Under the pieces are notes generated by a model. The model searched no databases. It was given only the letters and a program-made list of their open reading frames with translations, and was not told the origin of the DNA. From positions 1-19,280 of the forward strand of contig URLG01000051.1 of NCBI GenBank assembly GCA_900548535.1: DNA of 19,280 bases, given 5' to 3'. Shown one piece after another: positions 1 to 8,941 of the stretch. The DNA comes from Candidatus Segatella intestinihominis. GTDB lineage: Bacteria; Bacteroidota; Bacteroidia; Bacteroidales; Bacteroidaceae. Made by a program: the position numbers and the translations under genes. The first letter of the stretch is position 1. Each line of letters opens with the position of its first letter.

Positions 1-2377
1 AGCCGAGGTCCTCGCCTGCGATACCATCGCAGAAACCCTTATATGCCCACTTGCGCTTGTAGTCCTTGTCGAAGAGGTTAGGTACCTGACCCTTGAGCCA
101 GTACTCATGCTCTGCCTCGTTATCAGACAAGCTCCAGATGGTGATACCGCTCTGCTGAGCCTCAGGCACGTTGGTCTTGTAAGACTCTACAATCATGCGG
201 TAGCAGTCGCTCTGTGCCTTATACTGGTTGCTAGATGGAGAACCTGTGCCCAATGAGAGGTCGAGCTCAGTGACGCGTACCAACTTGCCTGTGGCAGCCA
301 TCGTCTTGAACATAGCGTCTACCTTCTCCTTGAGGGCAGCGATATTCTCTGCGTTCTTCTCTGCGTCGTCGCTGCAAGAGAGGGTGATGTGCATCTGGGT
401 TCCGATACCGTCTACGATAGGAGAGCCATTCTTCAGGTCGATGTCCTTGACGAAGTTGACGAGGGCTTCGAGCTTCTTAGGAGAAGTCTCCAAGTTGTAG
501 TCATTGACAAAGAGCTTGGTCTCTGCTGGCAGGTACTTGCGAGCCAACTGGAATGCCTTGACGTGATAGTCTGGCACGTAGTAGCCCCAATACCAGTGGT
601 TGTTGCCCCAGTTGAGAATCAAACCATCAGCTTCAGTCTCCTCTGGTGCTGCATCATACTTGGTGGTGCCGTCATCGTCCCAGTTTCCACCGAATACGCC
701 TTCGTCCAGACCACGGAACTTGCAGTCGCCATCACTGATAGGCTCATTCACTACGTCATAGCCGTAAGGGGTAACGCCTTTCTCCTTCAAGTGATTAGCC
801 ACGCCACTTACCCAAGCATCCATTGCGCCTTCGAGAGCTGCCTGCTTCTCGGCTGGAGTCTTCAGTACATAGTACATCTTGTTGCCGCCTGCACGACTGC
901 TTCTTGCCTTGTGAGCACGAGAGGTGCGGAAGATGGTCTCTCTTGCACCTGCAGCGGTACCCTGATCTTTGGCAAGGCCGAACTTGATATTGTCTACATA
1001 ATAGGTAGCACCCACCTTACCGAAGTTAAGGATGATGCGGTTTGCATCTTCTGGGGTAGGAGTAAACTCATACTGACACTTGGTCCAGTCCTTTCCAATA
1101 GCAAAGGTGTTGTATCCGCCCTGTGATTGATATGTGGTGCTGTTCTGATACTGGAACTGCAATTCACCTGCGGTAGAGGTAGACTTTGCATAGAACTGAA
1201 TGATGTACTTCTTGCCTGCCTGCAAAGCATCGTCGAAGGTGTAAGCGCACTGAGCCTCCCAAGCGTTGCCGTCGCCCTTGTTCTTCAATGCCAAGCTATA
1301 GTTGCCTTGGTAGCCTGTGCCTTCTACAGCCTCGACGCTTTCCTTGTTGCTGCCCCAAGAGCCCCAGTTGCCAGCTGTGCCGCCCTCAAAGTCGTATGAG
1401 TCGCCAGCCATAACATTCTCCATTGGGTCTTCTTGCTTCAATCCAAACTGTATGTCGTCGATGGTGTATGCGCCGCCCACCTTACCAAAGTTGATGATGA
1501 TACGGTTGGCATCTTCTGGAGTAGGAGTGAACTCATACTCACATTTAGTCCAGCTAGTGCCGATATTGAAGGTGTTGTATCCGCCTTGTGACTGATATGT
1601 AGTACCATTCTGATACTGGAATTGCAATTCACCTGCTGAGGATGAAGACTTAGCATAGAACTGGATTACGTAAGTCTTGCCCTGCTCGAAGTATTCGCTG
1701 AATGTGTAGGCGCACTGAGCCTCCCAAGCGTTTCCATCGCCTTTGTTCTTCAATACAAGGGCAGCCGAGCCATCTTTACCGGCTTCTGCTACAACCTCTG
1801 CGCTCTCCTTGTTGCTACCCCAAGAACCCCAACCGCCGGTGGTTCCACCATTGAAGTCGGATGCGTCGCCTTGGAGCACATTGGCTATCTCGCCTTCGCT
1901 CTCCACTACGAGGGTAGGGGCGATGAGTGATTTGAGATAGCTCTGGTTCTGCTGGGTGTGCCAGAAGAAGTTGTGACCATAGAGTTTCATTCCCTCTGGC
2001 ATAGCGTCGATTAGCTTGTCTACCGTGGCAAAGTTGATGGTGCCGCTGTTACCTAGCATGGCATCGCTCTTCATTGCGTTGCCAGGTGTAAACATCTGGT
2101 AGTTGGCATTGGCCAGGTCGCCTTCGCCATTGGCATTGTTTACGTACATATCTGCGCCCATACCGATACCTATGGCCATGTTAGGGGTGTACTGGCTAGC
2201 ATAGTCCTGGATATTGTCGTAGTTGGCGATAACCTCCTTCACGGCAAGCGGAATGTCGGCTGCTGTCACATCGGCGTGGTCGGCAGGCTTGCCCCACTGC
2301 ATGATTTGGTCGTCGCAACCAGTGAGTAGCATCGCTGATGCTACTACTGGTATCATTATCTTTGTGATTTTCATCAT
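1..2377 (-). CDS. xynC: GH10 endo-beta-1,4-xylanase lipoprotein with tandem CBM4-like insert (Xyn10C type), 3' end missing
   Basis: Surface endo-xylanase predicted to cut xylan backbones outside the cell. 792 codons are visible and the frame runs off the left edge. A lipoprotein signal ends LLTGC with Cys21 followed by Asp-Asp, a surface-export type signal. The GH10 barrel is split: residues about 40-165 carry the first strands (GHNFFWHTQ near 134, equivalent to the family's GHTLVWHSQ). Two CBM4-like modules follow at 170-313 and 325-468, and the barrel resumes near 475 with acid/base Glu545 (DVVNEP) and nucleophile Glu704 (RVTELDLS). The visible C-terminus (WAYKGFCDGI) is near the usual GH10 end, so little is probably missing. 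Known family: P. bryantii Xyn10C and Bacteroides intestinalis/ovatus homologues have the same interrupted barrel. It is last in the susC operon, 50 bp after the binding-protein gene. An in-frame ATG at 2374 is an equally possible start. Confidence 0.93.
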   Translation of the reverse strand, partial: MMKITKIMIPVVASAMLLTGCDDQIMQWGKPADHADVTAADIPLAVKEVIANYDNIQDYASQYTPNMAIGIGMGADMYVNNANGEGDLANANYQMFTPGNAMKSDAMLGNSGTINFATVDKLIDAMPEGMKLYGHNFFWHTQQNQSYLKSLIAPTLVVESEGEIANVLQGDASDFNGGTTGGWGSWGSNKESAEVVAEAGKDGSAALVLKNKGDGNAWEAQCAYTFSEYFEQGKTYVIQFYAKSSSSAGELQFQYQNGTTYQSQGGYNTFNIGTSWTKCEYEFTPTPEDANRIIINFGKVGGAYTIDDIQFGLKQEDPMENVMAGDSYDFEGGTAGNWGSWGSNKESVEAVEGTGYQGNYSLALKNKGDGNAWEAQCAYTFDDALQAGKKYIIQFYAKSTSTAGELQFQYQNSTTYQSQGGYNTFAIGKDWTKCQYEFTPTPEDANRIILNFGKVGATYYVDNIKFGLAKDQGTAAGARETIFRTSRAHKARSSRAGGNKMYYVLKTPAEKQAALEGAMDAWVSGVANHLKEKGVTPYGYDVVNEPISDGDCKFRGLDEGVFGGNWDDDGTTKYDAAPEETEADGLILNWGNNHWYWGYYVPDYHVKAFQLARKYLPAETKLFVNDYNLETSPKKLEALVNFVKDIDLKNGSPIVDGIGTQMHITLSCSDDAEKNAENIAALKEKVDAMFKTMAATGKLVRVTELDLSLGTGSPSSNQYKAQSDCYRMIVESYKTNVPEAQQSGITIWSLSDNEAEHEYWLKGQVPNLFDKDYKRKWAYKGFCDGIAGEDLG
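974..1405 (-). repeat. Second CBM4-like module (copy B of an intragenic 432-bp tandem duplication)
   Basis: Encodes residues 325-468 of the surface xylanase, from GDSYDF to IKFGL. It is exactly as long (144 codons) as copy A at 1439-1870, and about three quarters of the residues are identical by my by-eye count. Shared blocks include WGSWGSNKES, GDGNAWEAQCAYTF, GELQFQYQN and TPTPEDANRI. The copies are separated by an 11-residue linker. Ligand binding to xylan is inferred from the homologues. Confidence 0.88.
1439..1870 (-). repeat. First CBM4-like module (copy A of the intragenic duplication)
   Basis: Encodes residues 170-313, from GDASDF to IQFGL, just after the N-terminal part of the GH10 barrel. 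DNA similarity to copy B is visible by eye over the region coding for TYQSQGGYNTF and TPTPEDANRI, so the pair could recombine or collapse in short-read assembly. Confidence 0.88.
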
Positions 2378-2427
2378 TGTTTCTCTTTTAAAGATTAATA
2401 AATCTGATACCTTCTCTCAGGGCTCCC

Positions 2428-3849
2428 TTAGAAGTCGGAGATGGTGATGGCTGTGGTAGGCACGATGCGGAAGTTATCCAAGTAGATCTTCTTGTTGAAG
2501 AGCTGTGATGGATAGTCTGGATCTTCTGCATCCTTATCCCACTTCAAGTCTGGGTTGCAGAACAAGATACCGAAGTTCTTGTAGCTACCGCCATTCTTGT
2601 CGTCGATGACGTTCTGGAATGACCATGTCAACTCAGTGTTGGTGTAGTTACCGAATGCTGTGAGTGGGATGGTGATGGTCTGCCATCTTTCGCCTGTGGT
2701 GAATGGCTTGTTCTTGCCTGTCTCACGGTCGAGCCATGGCACCCATGCGTATGCCTGGTTGAGATAGTCCTTGTTATAGACTGTGCAACCTGAGCCATAA
2801 CCATAGTTGGAGAGGTTGTTCTGCAGGGTAATCTCTATCTGTCCGCTCAAGTCCCATACCTCTGGGCAGTATACATCAAACTGGAGTGCCACGGAGTCGA
2901 GTGGAGTAGTGCCAGGGATGAATTGAGTCATGCGGCTCCAGTCATCATCAGCATTGTCATTGCCTGCTGTCCAGAAGCCCTTGATGCTGGCTACACCTGC
3001 CTTCACTCCGTCAGGATTCTCATTGAGGTAGCTATCTGGGATAATCTGTACTACCTTGCCACGGCCAAAGTTCAAAGGATCGTCTACCAAATCCTCTGCC
3101 TTGAAGGTAGCACTCCAACCGCCCTGTGCGCCCTTGCCATCAAAGTTGATGACGTAGCAGTCGTTGTTGTTGAAGTAAGCTGGAGATTTGGCTGTACCAT
3201 TGGCTCCCTCGATAGTGATGCTACCGCTTACATCAGCTACACCGCTAGGCATAGTAAAGGTGATCCATTCGCCGTCTTCCTCATCATTCACGATGCCATC
3301 TGTTATCTCTGTTCCATCAGGCAGGGTAACCTTGGTGGTTCCATCTAGATTGGCACCTATAATCTTGACGGTCTCGCCTGCTTGTGGCAGGGTGTTGTCG
3401 ATGCTGGAGATAACAGGGGCAGAAGCACGGATGGTAAACTTGTAAGTAGTCTCTGTGTTGTCCTTCACAAAGCGAATGGTGTTGCGTACGCTCTCATCAG
3501 CCTTGCTCACAGGAGTCTTGCTGTTGAGGGTTACCCAGATGTTATTATCTGTCATCAACGCATTGTTGAAGTAGGTCTCATAACCATTTACATAGATCTT
3601 CTTCAGTCCTGAGAAGCCTGAACCTTCGATGCGGAGGGTCTGTCCCAAGCGAGCGAACTCTACCTCTCGGTCATAGTTGCCATCTTCTGCCTTGGTATCC
3701 TCTAGGAAAATCTTGTTGATGGTCATGGTGGCAGATTGGTTGTCATCGTCGTCGCTACATGCTGTGAGCGATGGGACGAGGGCGAGCAACATCAAAGGGA
3801 ATAATCCCTTGAGTACCTTCTCTACCTTATTATATATATATCTTTTCAT
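2428..3849 (-). CDS. Surface glycan-binding lipoprotein with IPT/TIG domains (SusE-position, SGBP-B type)
   Basis: Non-catalytic outer-membrane lipoprotein, 473 residues, predicted to hold xylan at the cell surface for the neighbouring xylanase and SusC/D importer. The signal peptide ends SLTAC with Cys31 followed by SDDDD, a typical Bacteroidota surface-export signal. Two immunoglobulin-like IPT/TIG segments follow (about 42-141 and 144-227; the second opens APVISSIDNTLPQAGETVKIIG). The C-terminal half (about 230-473) is rich in Trp, Tyr and Phe and ends in a jelly-roll-like KIYLDNFRI strand; this resembles the C-terminal binding domain of SGBP-B proteins. It sits third in the operon, where P. 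bryantii has xusE and B. ovatus has its xylan SGBP. No catalytic motif is visible. The exact ligand is inferred from context only. Confidence 0.85.
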   Translation of the reverse strand: MKRYIYNKVEKVLKGLFPLMLLALVPSLTACSDDDDNQSATMTINKIFLEDTKAEDGNYDREVEFARLGQTLRIEGSGFSGLKKIYVNGYETYFNNALMTDNNIWVTLNSKTPVSKADESVRNTIRFVKDNTETTYKFTIRASAPVISSIDNTLPQAGETVKIIGANLDGTTKVTLPDGTEITDGIVNDEEDGEWITFTMPSGVADVSGSITIEGANGTAKSPAYFNNNDCYVINFDGKGAQGGWSATFKAEDLVDDPLNFGRGKVVQIIPDSYLNENPDGVKAGVASIKGFWTAGNDNADDDWSRMTQFIPGTTPLDSVALQFDVYCPEVWDLSGQIEITLQNNLSNYGYGSGCTVYNKDYLNQAYAWVPWLDRETGKNKPFTTGERWQTITIPLTAFGNYTNTELTWSFQNVIDDKNGGSYKNFGILFCNPDLKWDKDAEDPDYPSQLFNKKIYLDNFRIVPTTAITISDF

Positions 3850-3905
3850 GATCTTAATCGTTTTATTATCTGTTAATGATATTCACTCTGTTTGCCTTAT
3901 AGGGA

Positions 3906-5648
3906 TTAGTCGAAGAGGGTGGCCTCGTCAACCTCACGCTCGCCAAACTCATACTTCACAGTCTTGATGTTACCGTTGGCATCGGTCTTCAAGTTAGGGT
4001 TCTTGGTCTGGTCGGTATCAGCCATAGGCAATGTCAAGCTCTTGGCTGTTGCTGTAGCCACACCTGCACCTGGAGCAACATATTCCTTGCTTCTCTTGTA
4101 TTCGTGGGTGCTGCTATCAAAGTAGCTGGCATTGCGGCTTTGAGCATTGCAGTAGTTAACCACCTTTTGCTGCTGATAGTAACCACGGCGTACGAGATAG
4201 TACCAATACAAACCCTCGAAGGCGAACTCTACACGGTTCTCGTGGCGGAGGTCCTCGTAACTAATCTTGCTCTTCTCTGGCATACCAGCACGCTTGCGGA
4301 TGGCATTGAAGTATTTCAAAGCATCGGCATCGGTAGTGCTCTCGTTGTTGCCAAGTATAGCCTCTGCATAGTTGAGGTAAACCTCGGCAAGGCGCATCAT
4401 ATAGGTATTGATACCAGAGTTGTTTGGCACACTGAAGCCATTCACTTTCTTGGTACCGATGACATACTTCTTGACGTTGGCACCCTGGCTGCCTGGGTTC
4501 TCGGTCACACCGTAGATGTATGGATCTGATGGGTCAGCACTCAGCTCTGGGTATTCCTCACCATAGAAGGCTACAGAGTTGTGGCGACGTTTGGTATCCA
4601 CCATTCCCTTGGCTCCGAGGTTGTCGTCATCATAGTTGGAGAACTCTTCCCAGAGGTCGTAAGAGCAGTAAGTGGCTCCACCCCAAGCATTGGTATCGCC
4701 TACCATGGTGCTCCAAGCAAGGAAGCGGGTCATGCTCTGTCCTGCACCACCTGCGCCATCACCCTTGATGAACTGAAGCTGGAACATAGCCTCGGCGTTG
4801 TTGTTGATATTGCTGTAGCTCCAGAGGTCATCGTAGTTGTCGAGAAGCTTGTAGCTGCTCTCCTTGATCACCTTGAGGGCTGCTTTCTTTGCCAAGTCGA
4901 GATAGTACTCATTGCGAGTGCCACGGTTGAAGTCGGTGGCGATGTTGGTGCCATCGTAAGCTCCACTGGTGGTCAAACCAGCCATAGAGAGGTAGAGACG
5001 GCTCAACATACCGTATGCGGTGTACTTGTTGACACGTCCTGCCTGTCCCTGACTGGCAGGGAGATGCTTGGCAGCATACTCCATATCACGGATGGCGAAC
5101 TCAATCACATCCTCACGAGGCTGTGCTGGAACCACATAGTTGTTTACCATGTCTGAGGTGTTGGTATAGATGATACCGCATCCCCAGAGGGTTCCGATGT
5201 ACCAGTATGCTAAACCACGCATGAAGCGGGCCTCGGCTATACCCTGTATCTTGGCGGTCTCGCTCACGCCAGATGTACACTTGGTGAGGAGGTTGTTGAT
5301 GGTGTTGTTGCTCTGTGATACCACTGAGTAGAGTGAGCCCCATGCCTCGCTCAATCCCTGTGAGAGTGAATTCTCTGTGAAGTTGGTGTAAGGGTAGATG
5401 TAGTTGGAGTATTGTGCCGTGATGTTATTGGCACGTCCATCGCCCATACCATAATAGAACTTATCGTTGAAGTCGAACCACACGTAGTTGTAGAGTGGGT
5501 AAGTGGCAGATTCTACTGCGTTATCAGAGTCATAGTAGTTGTCTGGGCTCAACTGATAAGTGTTCTTTTGCTTCAGGAAGTCTTCCGCACAACTGCTGAA
5601 CGAAAGGACGCCTGCCAAAGCTGCTGTATATAATAATATCTTTTTCAT
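3906..5648 (-). CDS. SusD/RagB-family outer-membrane glycan-binding lipoprotein
   Basis: Lid protein of a SusC/SusD importer, predicted to bind xylo-oligosaccharides and close over the SusC barrel. It has 580 residues, within the family range. The lipoprotein signal ends SFSSC with Cys20, then AEDFL. RagB/SusD features are visible: the N-terminal LKQKNTYQLSPDNYY region, the tetratricopeptide-like helices around 135-225 (AEARFMRGLAYWYIG near 138-152), and the C-terminal signature RLAEVYLNYAEAI (419-431) with ALKYFNAIRKRAGMP (443-457) and RHENRVEFAFEGLYWY (468-483). It follows the SusC-like gene by 22 bp on the same strand, the standard paired arrangement, and shares its promoter. Xylan as substrate is inferred from the GH10, GH67 and esterase neighbours; the family fold alone does not show it. 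Confidence 0.95.
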   Translation of the reverse strand: MKKILLYTAALAGVLSFSSCAEDFLKQKNTYQLSPDNYYDSDNAVESATYPLYNYVWFDFNDKFYYGMGDGRANNITAQYSNYIYPYTNFTENSLSQGLSEAWGSLYSVVSQSNNTINNLLTKCTSGVSETAKIQGIAEARFMRGLAYWYIGTLWGCGIIYTNTSDMVNNYVVPAQPREDVIEFAIRDMEYAAKHLPASQGQAGRVNKYTAYGMLSRLYLSMAGLTTSGAYDGTNIATDFNRGTRNEYYLDLAKKAALKVIKESSYKLLDNYDDLWSYSNINNNAEAMFQLQFIKGDGAGGAGQSMTRFLAWSTMVGDTNAWGGATYCSYDLWEEFSNYDDDNLGAKGMVDTKRRHNSVAFYGEEYPELSADPSDPYIYGVTENPGSQGANVKKYVIGTKKVNGFSVPNNSGINTYMMRLAEVYLNYAEAILGNNESTTDADALKYFNAIRKRAGMPEKSKISYEDLRHENRVEFAFEGLYWYYLVRRGYYQQQKVVNYCNAQSRNASYFDSSTHEYKRSKEYVAPGAGVATATAKSLTLPMADTDQTKNPNLKTDANGNIKTVKYEFGEREVDEATLFD

Positions 5649-5670
5649 ATTGTAGTCTCCTTTCTTATCA

Positions 5671-8600
5671 TTAGAATGTTACATTCAAGCCGAAGGTGTA
5701 GATGCGTGGTGAAGGATAGCGACCATAGTCGATACCATTCATCAAGGCATTGCCCCAAAGGCTACCTACCTCAGGATCGTAGCCATCATACTTGGTCCAA
5801 GTATGTACGTTCTGGAGGTTGCAGTAAATCTTCACGTTGGTCAAGTAGATGTGCTTGAGCCATGTACGTGGCAATGTGTAAGAGAGTGAGATATTCTGCA
5901 GACGGATGTATGAACCATCTTCTACGTATGCATCGCTCACACGGTCGTTGCGGTTGCTGCCGCTTGAGGTGTAGAGGCGAGGCTGGATAGTCTCTGGGTT
6001 GGTAACGTGATAGTTACGATAGTCGTCTGGACCATTAGGGTCTATCTTCTCTACTCGTGCATAGTTCATCACGGTCTTCAGGAGGTTAGAGGTAGAACCT
6101 GAAACTTCCAAGCTGCGGCGACCGTAGTTGAGTATCTTGTTGCCGTAAGAGCCACTGAACTGGATGGTCAAGTCGATGCCCTTATAAGAGAAGGTATTGC
6201 CCAAACCCCAAGTAAACTTAGGCTCAGGATTGCCGATAAAGGTCTGGTCGTCGTTGTTGATGACACCATCGCCATTGAGGTCTGCGAAGATATAGTCGCC
6301 TAGCCATGTTCCATTCTCTGCTATCTTGCTACCCTCTGGGATAGCTACCTGTTTCACGTTGCCGTCCTTATCCTTGTAATAGAAGTCCTCTGGCTTGTCG
6401 AAACGACCGATAACCTTGTAGCCCCAGAACTGCCCGATAGGCTGACCTACGATGGTATTGGTAACGGTAGCTGTCTCAGAACCAATCTGGAGAGTCTTAG
6501 GCAGTGTACCAGTGGCGGTATCGAGAGAAACCACCTTGTTGCGGTTCAGGGAGAGCACGGCATTGGTGCGCCAAGAGAATCCCTTAGCCTCGATATTGTC
6601 GGTGTTCAAGGTAAACTCAAGACCGGTGTTGCGCAAGCTACCGATGTTACCCCAAGGGTTGCTAGCTACACCATAGCCAGAACCGGCACCAGAGCCCAAG
6701 AAGGCTGGAAGGTCGAGCTTCAAGAGCAAGTCCTTGGTCTTCTTATAGTACCAGTCGGCGATAAACTCGATGCGACCGTTAAAGAGGCTGAGGTCGATAC
6801 CTACGTTGGTAGAGTAGGTGGTCTCCCACTTCAAGTTAGGGTTGGCATTGTTGGCGTTCAGTACACCTACGCCCCAAGGAGTGGTGTAAGTAGCGAGCAG
6901 GGCGGTATAAGCCCAGTCTTCTACGTTCTGGTTACCTGTGGCACCCCAACCCAAGCGAAGCTTCAAGTTGCTGATGACGTTATTGTCCTTCAAGAAACTC
7001 TCGTTGCTAACACGCCATGCGAAAGCAGCTGATGGGAACCAACCCCAGCGATGACCCTCGGCAAACTTGCTACTACCATCACGGCGGATAGTGGCAGTCA
7101 AGAGATAGCGATCGTCGAAGCTATAGAAGGCACGACCGAAGTATGAGAACAAGGCAGTGTTGTTCTGATAACCAGTGGCGCGGCTGTCGGCGTAGCTACC
7201 TGCAGAGATGTCGGTGGCAGAATTAGAGAGGTAACCTGTGGTAGAACCCACTTGATTCTCCCAGTGGTTGTGGCTCATCTCCTGACCTACCATGATGTTC
7301 ATGTTGTGCTTGCCAAAGGTGTTGGCGTATGTGAGGATGTTGCGCCAAGACCAATACTTAGAGTTGCTCTTGGTCCATCTACCTGTACGAACATCATTGG
7401 TCTTTACACCAAACTGGTAGTCTGGCTGATAATAATAGTAATTGTTGAAGTTATAATCAGCCGAAAGCTCTGTCTTGAAAGTCAATCCCCTGATGAGGGT
7501 CGCCTCCAAGTAAGTATTGACACGGAAGTTGGTCTTCTTGTTGTGATTGTCGGTAATCTCAGCAAGAGCCACAGGGTTGTCTGGCATCCACTGGTCATCA
7601 GGACCGTCGTACTTTCCCTCAGGGTTGCGTACGGCTACAGATGGCTGAGATGTCAGCGCAGTCATAATAATATTATAGGTGGAAGAAGTCTGCTGCTTGC
7701 TGTCGGCAAGAGAGAAGTTGATGCCGCCCTTGAGCCACTTCTTGATTTGAGCATCCACGTTACCACGGAGAGTCTGGCGCTTGAATCCAGAACCGATGGC
7801 AATACCATCCTGATCCAGATAGCCTGCGCTGATGGCGTAGGTGATGTCCTTGTTACCACCGCTCATGCTTACGTTGTGGCTAGTCATGAGAGCCTTGCGA
7901 TACAATTCATCCTGCCAGTCAGTACCTTTGCCCATCAAGTCGCCACGAATCCATGTGCTTGATGCTGGCTTGATCTGAGCATCAGTGATGTCCTTGTAGT
8001 GCTGTGCATACTCACGGAGGTTCATCACGTCGAGTTTGCCAGGCATAGCCTGCCATCCTACGTAACCATCGTATGTGATGTTAGCCTCACCACTCTGACC
8101 ACGCTTGGTGGTAATCATGATGACACCATTGGATGCACGCGAACCATAGATAGCGGTAGCAGAGGCATCCTTCAAGATGTCCATGCTCACGATATCGCTA
8201 GGGTTGATAAGGGAAAGTGGATTGGAGTTGCCATCGTCGCTACCTGCTGAGTCGATAATGACACCATCGATAACGAAGATAGGCTGTGATGTGGCATTGA
8301 GTGAGTTCGTACCACGGATGCGGATGGTGTTGCTACCACCAGGGGTACCTGTGTTGGCCTGGATCTGCACACCGGCAGCACGACCCTGGAGAACCTGGTC
8401 GATACTGGTGGCTACAGACTTCTCAATGGCTTTCTCGCCAACAGAAGCAACAGAACCCGTTAAGTCGGCACGTTTCATCTGACCGTAACCTACCACTACC
8501 ACCTCGCTCAGAGCCTGAGCGTCGGCGATCAGCGTTACGTCAATAGGGCCGTTGCCTACCTTCACCTCTTTATCTTTATAGCCAAGATAAGAGATTTGAA

Positions 8601-8826
8601 GGGTTGCACCCTTAGCCGCCTTAAGTACAAAGTTACCGTCTAGGTCAGTAACTGTTGCCACATTAGGCGAACCTTTCACACGAACTGTCGCTCCGATGAC
8701 TGGGCCATCCTCAGCGACGACTGTACCTTTGATCTGATTGCCTTGAGCGAAGATCCCCCCACTAGGGAAGAGCATCAACACAAATAGCAATGACAGGTAC
8801 TTTAAAGCATTACCTGCATGTCTCAT
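5671..8826 (-). CDS. SusC/RagA-family TonB-dependent outer-membrane transporter
   Basis: TonB-dependent barrel importing oligosaccharides into the periplasm, 1051 residues. A signal peptide ends at about residue 27 (GGIFA/QGN). Next come a carboxypeptidase-regulatory-like domain (about 31-105: IKGTVV...IGATVRVKG...TDLDGNF), a TonB-box-like segment (SEVVVVGYG, 107-115), a plug domain with IRIRGTNSLN and FVIDGV, and a long beta-barrel ending in NVTF with the C-terminal Phe typical of outer-membrane barrels. It is first in the susC-susD-SGBP-xylanase operon, behind the promoter at 8893-8900. P. bryantii and Bacteroides xylan loci usually carry two SusC/D pairs; only one is visible here. Substrate specificity is inferred from the neighbours. 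Confidence 0.96.
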   Translation of the reverse strand: MRHAGNALKYLSLLFVLMLFPSGGIFAQGNQIKGTVVAEDGPVIGATVRVKGSPNVATVTDLDGNFVLKAAKGATLQISYLGYKDKEVKVGNGPIDVTLIADAQALSEVVVVGYGQMKRADLTGSVASVGEKAIEKSVATSIDQVLQGRAAGVQIQANTGTPGGSNTIRIRGTNSLNATSQPIFVIDGVIIDSAGSDDGNSNPLSLINPSDIVSMDILKDASATAIYGSRASNGVIMITTKRGQSGEANITYDGYVGWQAMPGKLDVMNLREYAQHYKDITDAQIKPASSTWIRGDLMGKGTDWQDELYRKALMTSHNVSMSGGNKDITYAISAGYLDQDGIAIGSGFKRQTLRGNVDAQIKKWLKGGINFSLADSKQQTSSTYNIIMTALTSQPSVAVRNPEGKYDGPDDQWMPDNPVALAEITDNHNKKTNFRVNTYLEATLIRGLTFKTELSADYNFNNYYYYQPDYQFGVKTNDVRTGRWTKSNSKYWSWRNILTYANTFGKHNMNIMVGQEMSHNHWENQVGSTTGYLSNSATDISAGSYADSRATGYQNNTALFSYFGRAFYSFDDRYLLTATIRRDGSSKFAEGHRWGWFPSAAFAWRVSNESFLKDNNVISNLKLRLGWGATGNQNVEDWAYTALLATYTTPWGVGVLNANNANPNLKWETTYSTNVGIDLSLFNGRIEFIADWYYKKTKDLLLKLDLPAFLGSGAGSGYGVASNPWGNIGSLRNTGLEFTLNTDNIEAKGFSWRTNAVLSLNRNKVVSLDTATGTLPKTLQIGSETATVTNTIVGQPIGQFWGYKVIGRFDKPEDFYYKDKDGNVKQVAIPEGSKIAENGTWLGDYIFADLNGDGVINNDDQTFIGNPEPKFTWGLGNTFSYKGIDLTIQFSGSYGNKILNYGRRSLEVSGSTSNLLKTVMNYARVEKIDPNGPDDYRNYHVTNPETIQPRLYTSSGSNRNDRVSDAYVEDGSYIRLQNISLSYTLPRTWLKHIYLTNVKIYCNLQNVHTWTKYDGYDPEVGSLWGNALMNGIDYGRYPSPRIYTFGLNVTF

Positions 8827-8829
8827 GAT

Positions 8830-8886
8830 TAATTGGTTTTATTAATTGGTTTATTATTTTGTTGTTTATTCTTTTATAATTGGTTT
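8830..8886 (-). repeat. Three AAACCAATTA repeats in the susC leader
   Basis: On the minus strand the decamer AAACCAATTA occurs exactly at 8886-8877, 8852-8843 and 8839-8830. The last two extend to 12 identical bases (AAACCAATTAAT) with a 13-bp period, ending 3 bases before the susC ATG. The first copy falls about where transcription should begin (7 nt below the promoter box). No Shine-Dalgarno motif is visible. The function is unknown; an unstructured A/U-rich leader that aids initiation is one possibility. Confidence 0.75.
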
Positions 8887-8892
8887 CGATTG

Positions 8893-8900
8893 CAAAGTTA
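8893..8900 (-). promoter_or_regulatory. susC operon promoter, TAnnTTTG box
   Basis: Reads TAACTTTG on the minus strand, a full match to the Bacteroidota -7 consensus TAnnTTTG. No TTTG lies 19-21 nt upstream (that interval is in the TTAACG repeat), which suggests dependence on an activator. The predicted start is near 8886, giving a leader of about 60 nt. Confidence 0.7.
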
Positions 8901-8910
8901 TATTTTTATT

Positions 8911-8926
8911 CGTTAAGTGCCGTTAA
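8911..8926 (-). promoter_or_regulatory. TTAACG-N4-TTAACG direct repeat at the susC promoter
   Basis: Two exact TTAACG half-sites with a 10-bp period lie 10 nt upstream of the TAnnTTTG box, in the place of the missing -33 element. The geometry (6-mer, N4, 6-mer) resembles that of the GAAACA repeat further upstream, but I do not find this sequence at the other promoters. It could be a second factor's site or chance. Confidence 0.35.
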
Positions 8927-8941
8927 CTTATGTAGCATCGG

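Noticed and set aside
389..1126. Plus-strand 245-codon open frame opposite the surface xylanase
   Set aside because: Lies wholly antisense to a well-supported GH10/CBM gene; no signal, domain or plausible start context. It is a by-product of the codon use of the real gene.
3829..3842. AT-dinucleotide run resembling the AT-rich palindromes near 9060 and 11150
   Set aside because: It lies within the start of the SGBP coding sequence, lacks the paired ACCT/AGGT ends, and is too simple to call a repeat family.
7252..7962. Plus-strand 236-codon open frame opposite the SusC-like gene
   Set aside because: Antisense to the SusC barrel with no recognisable motif.
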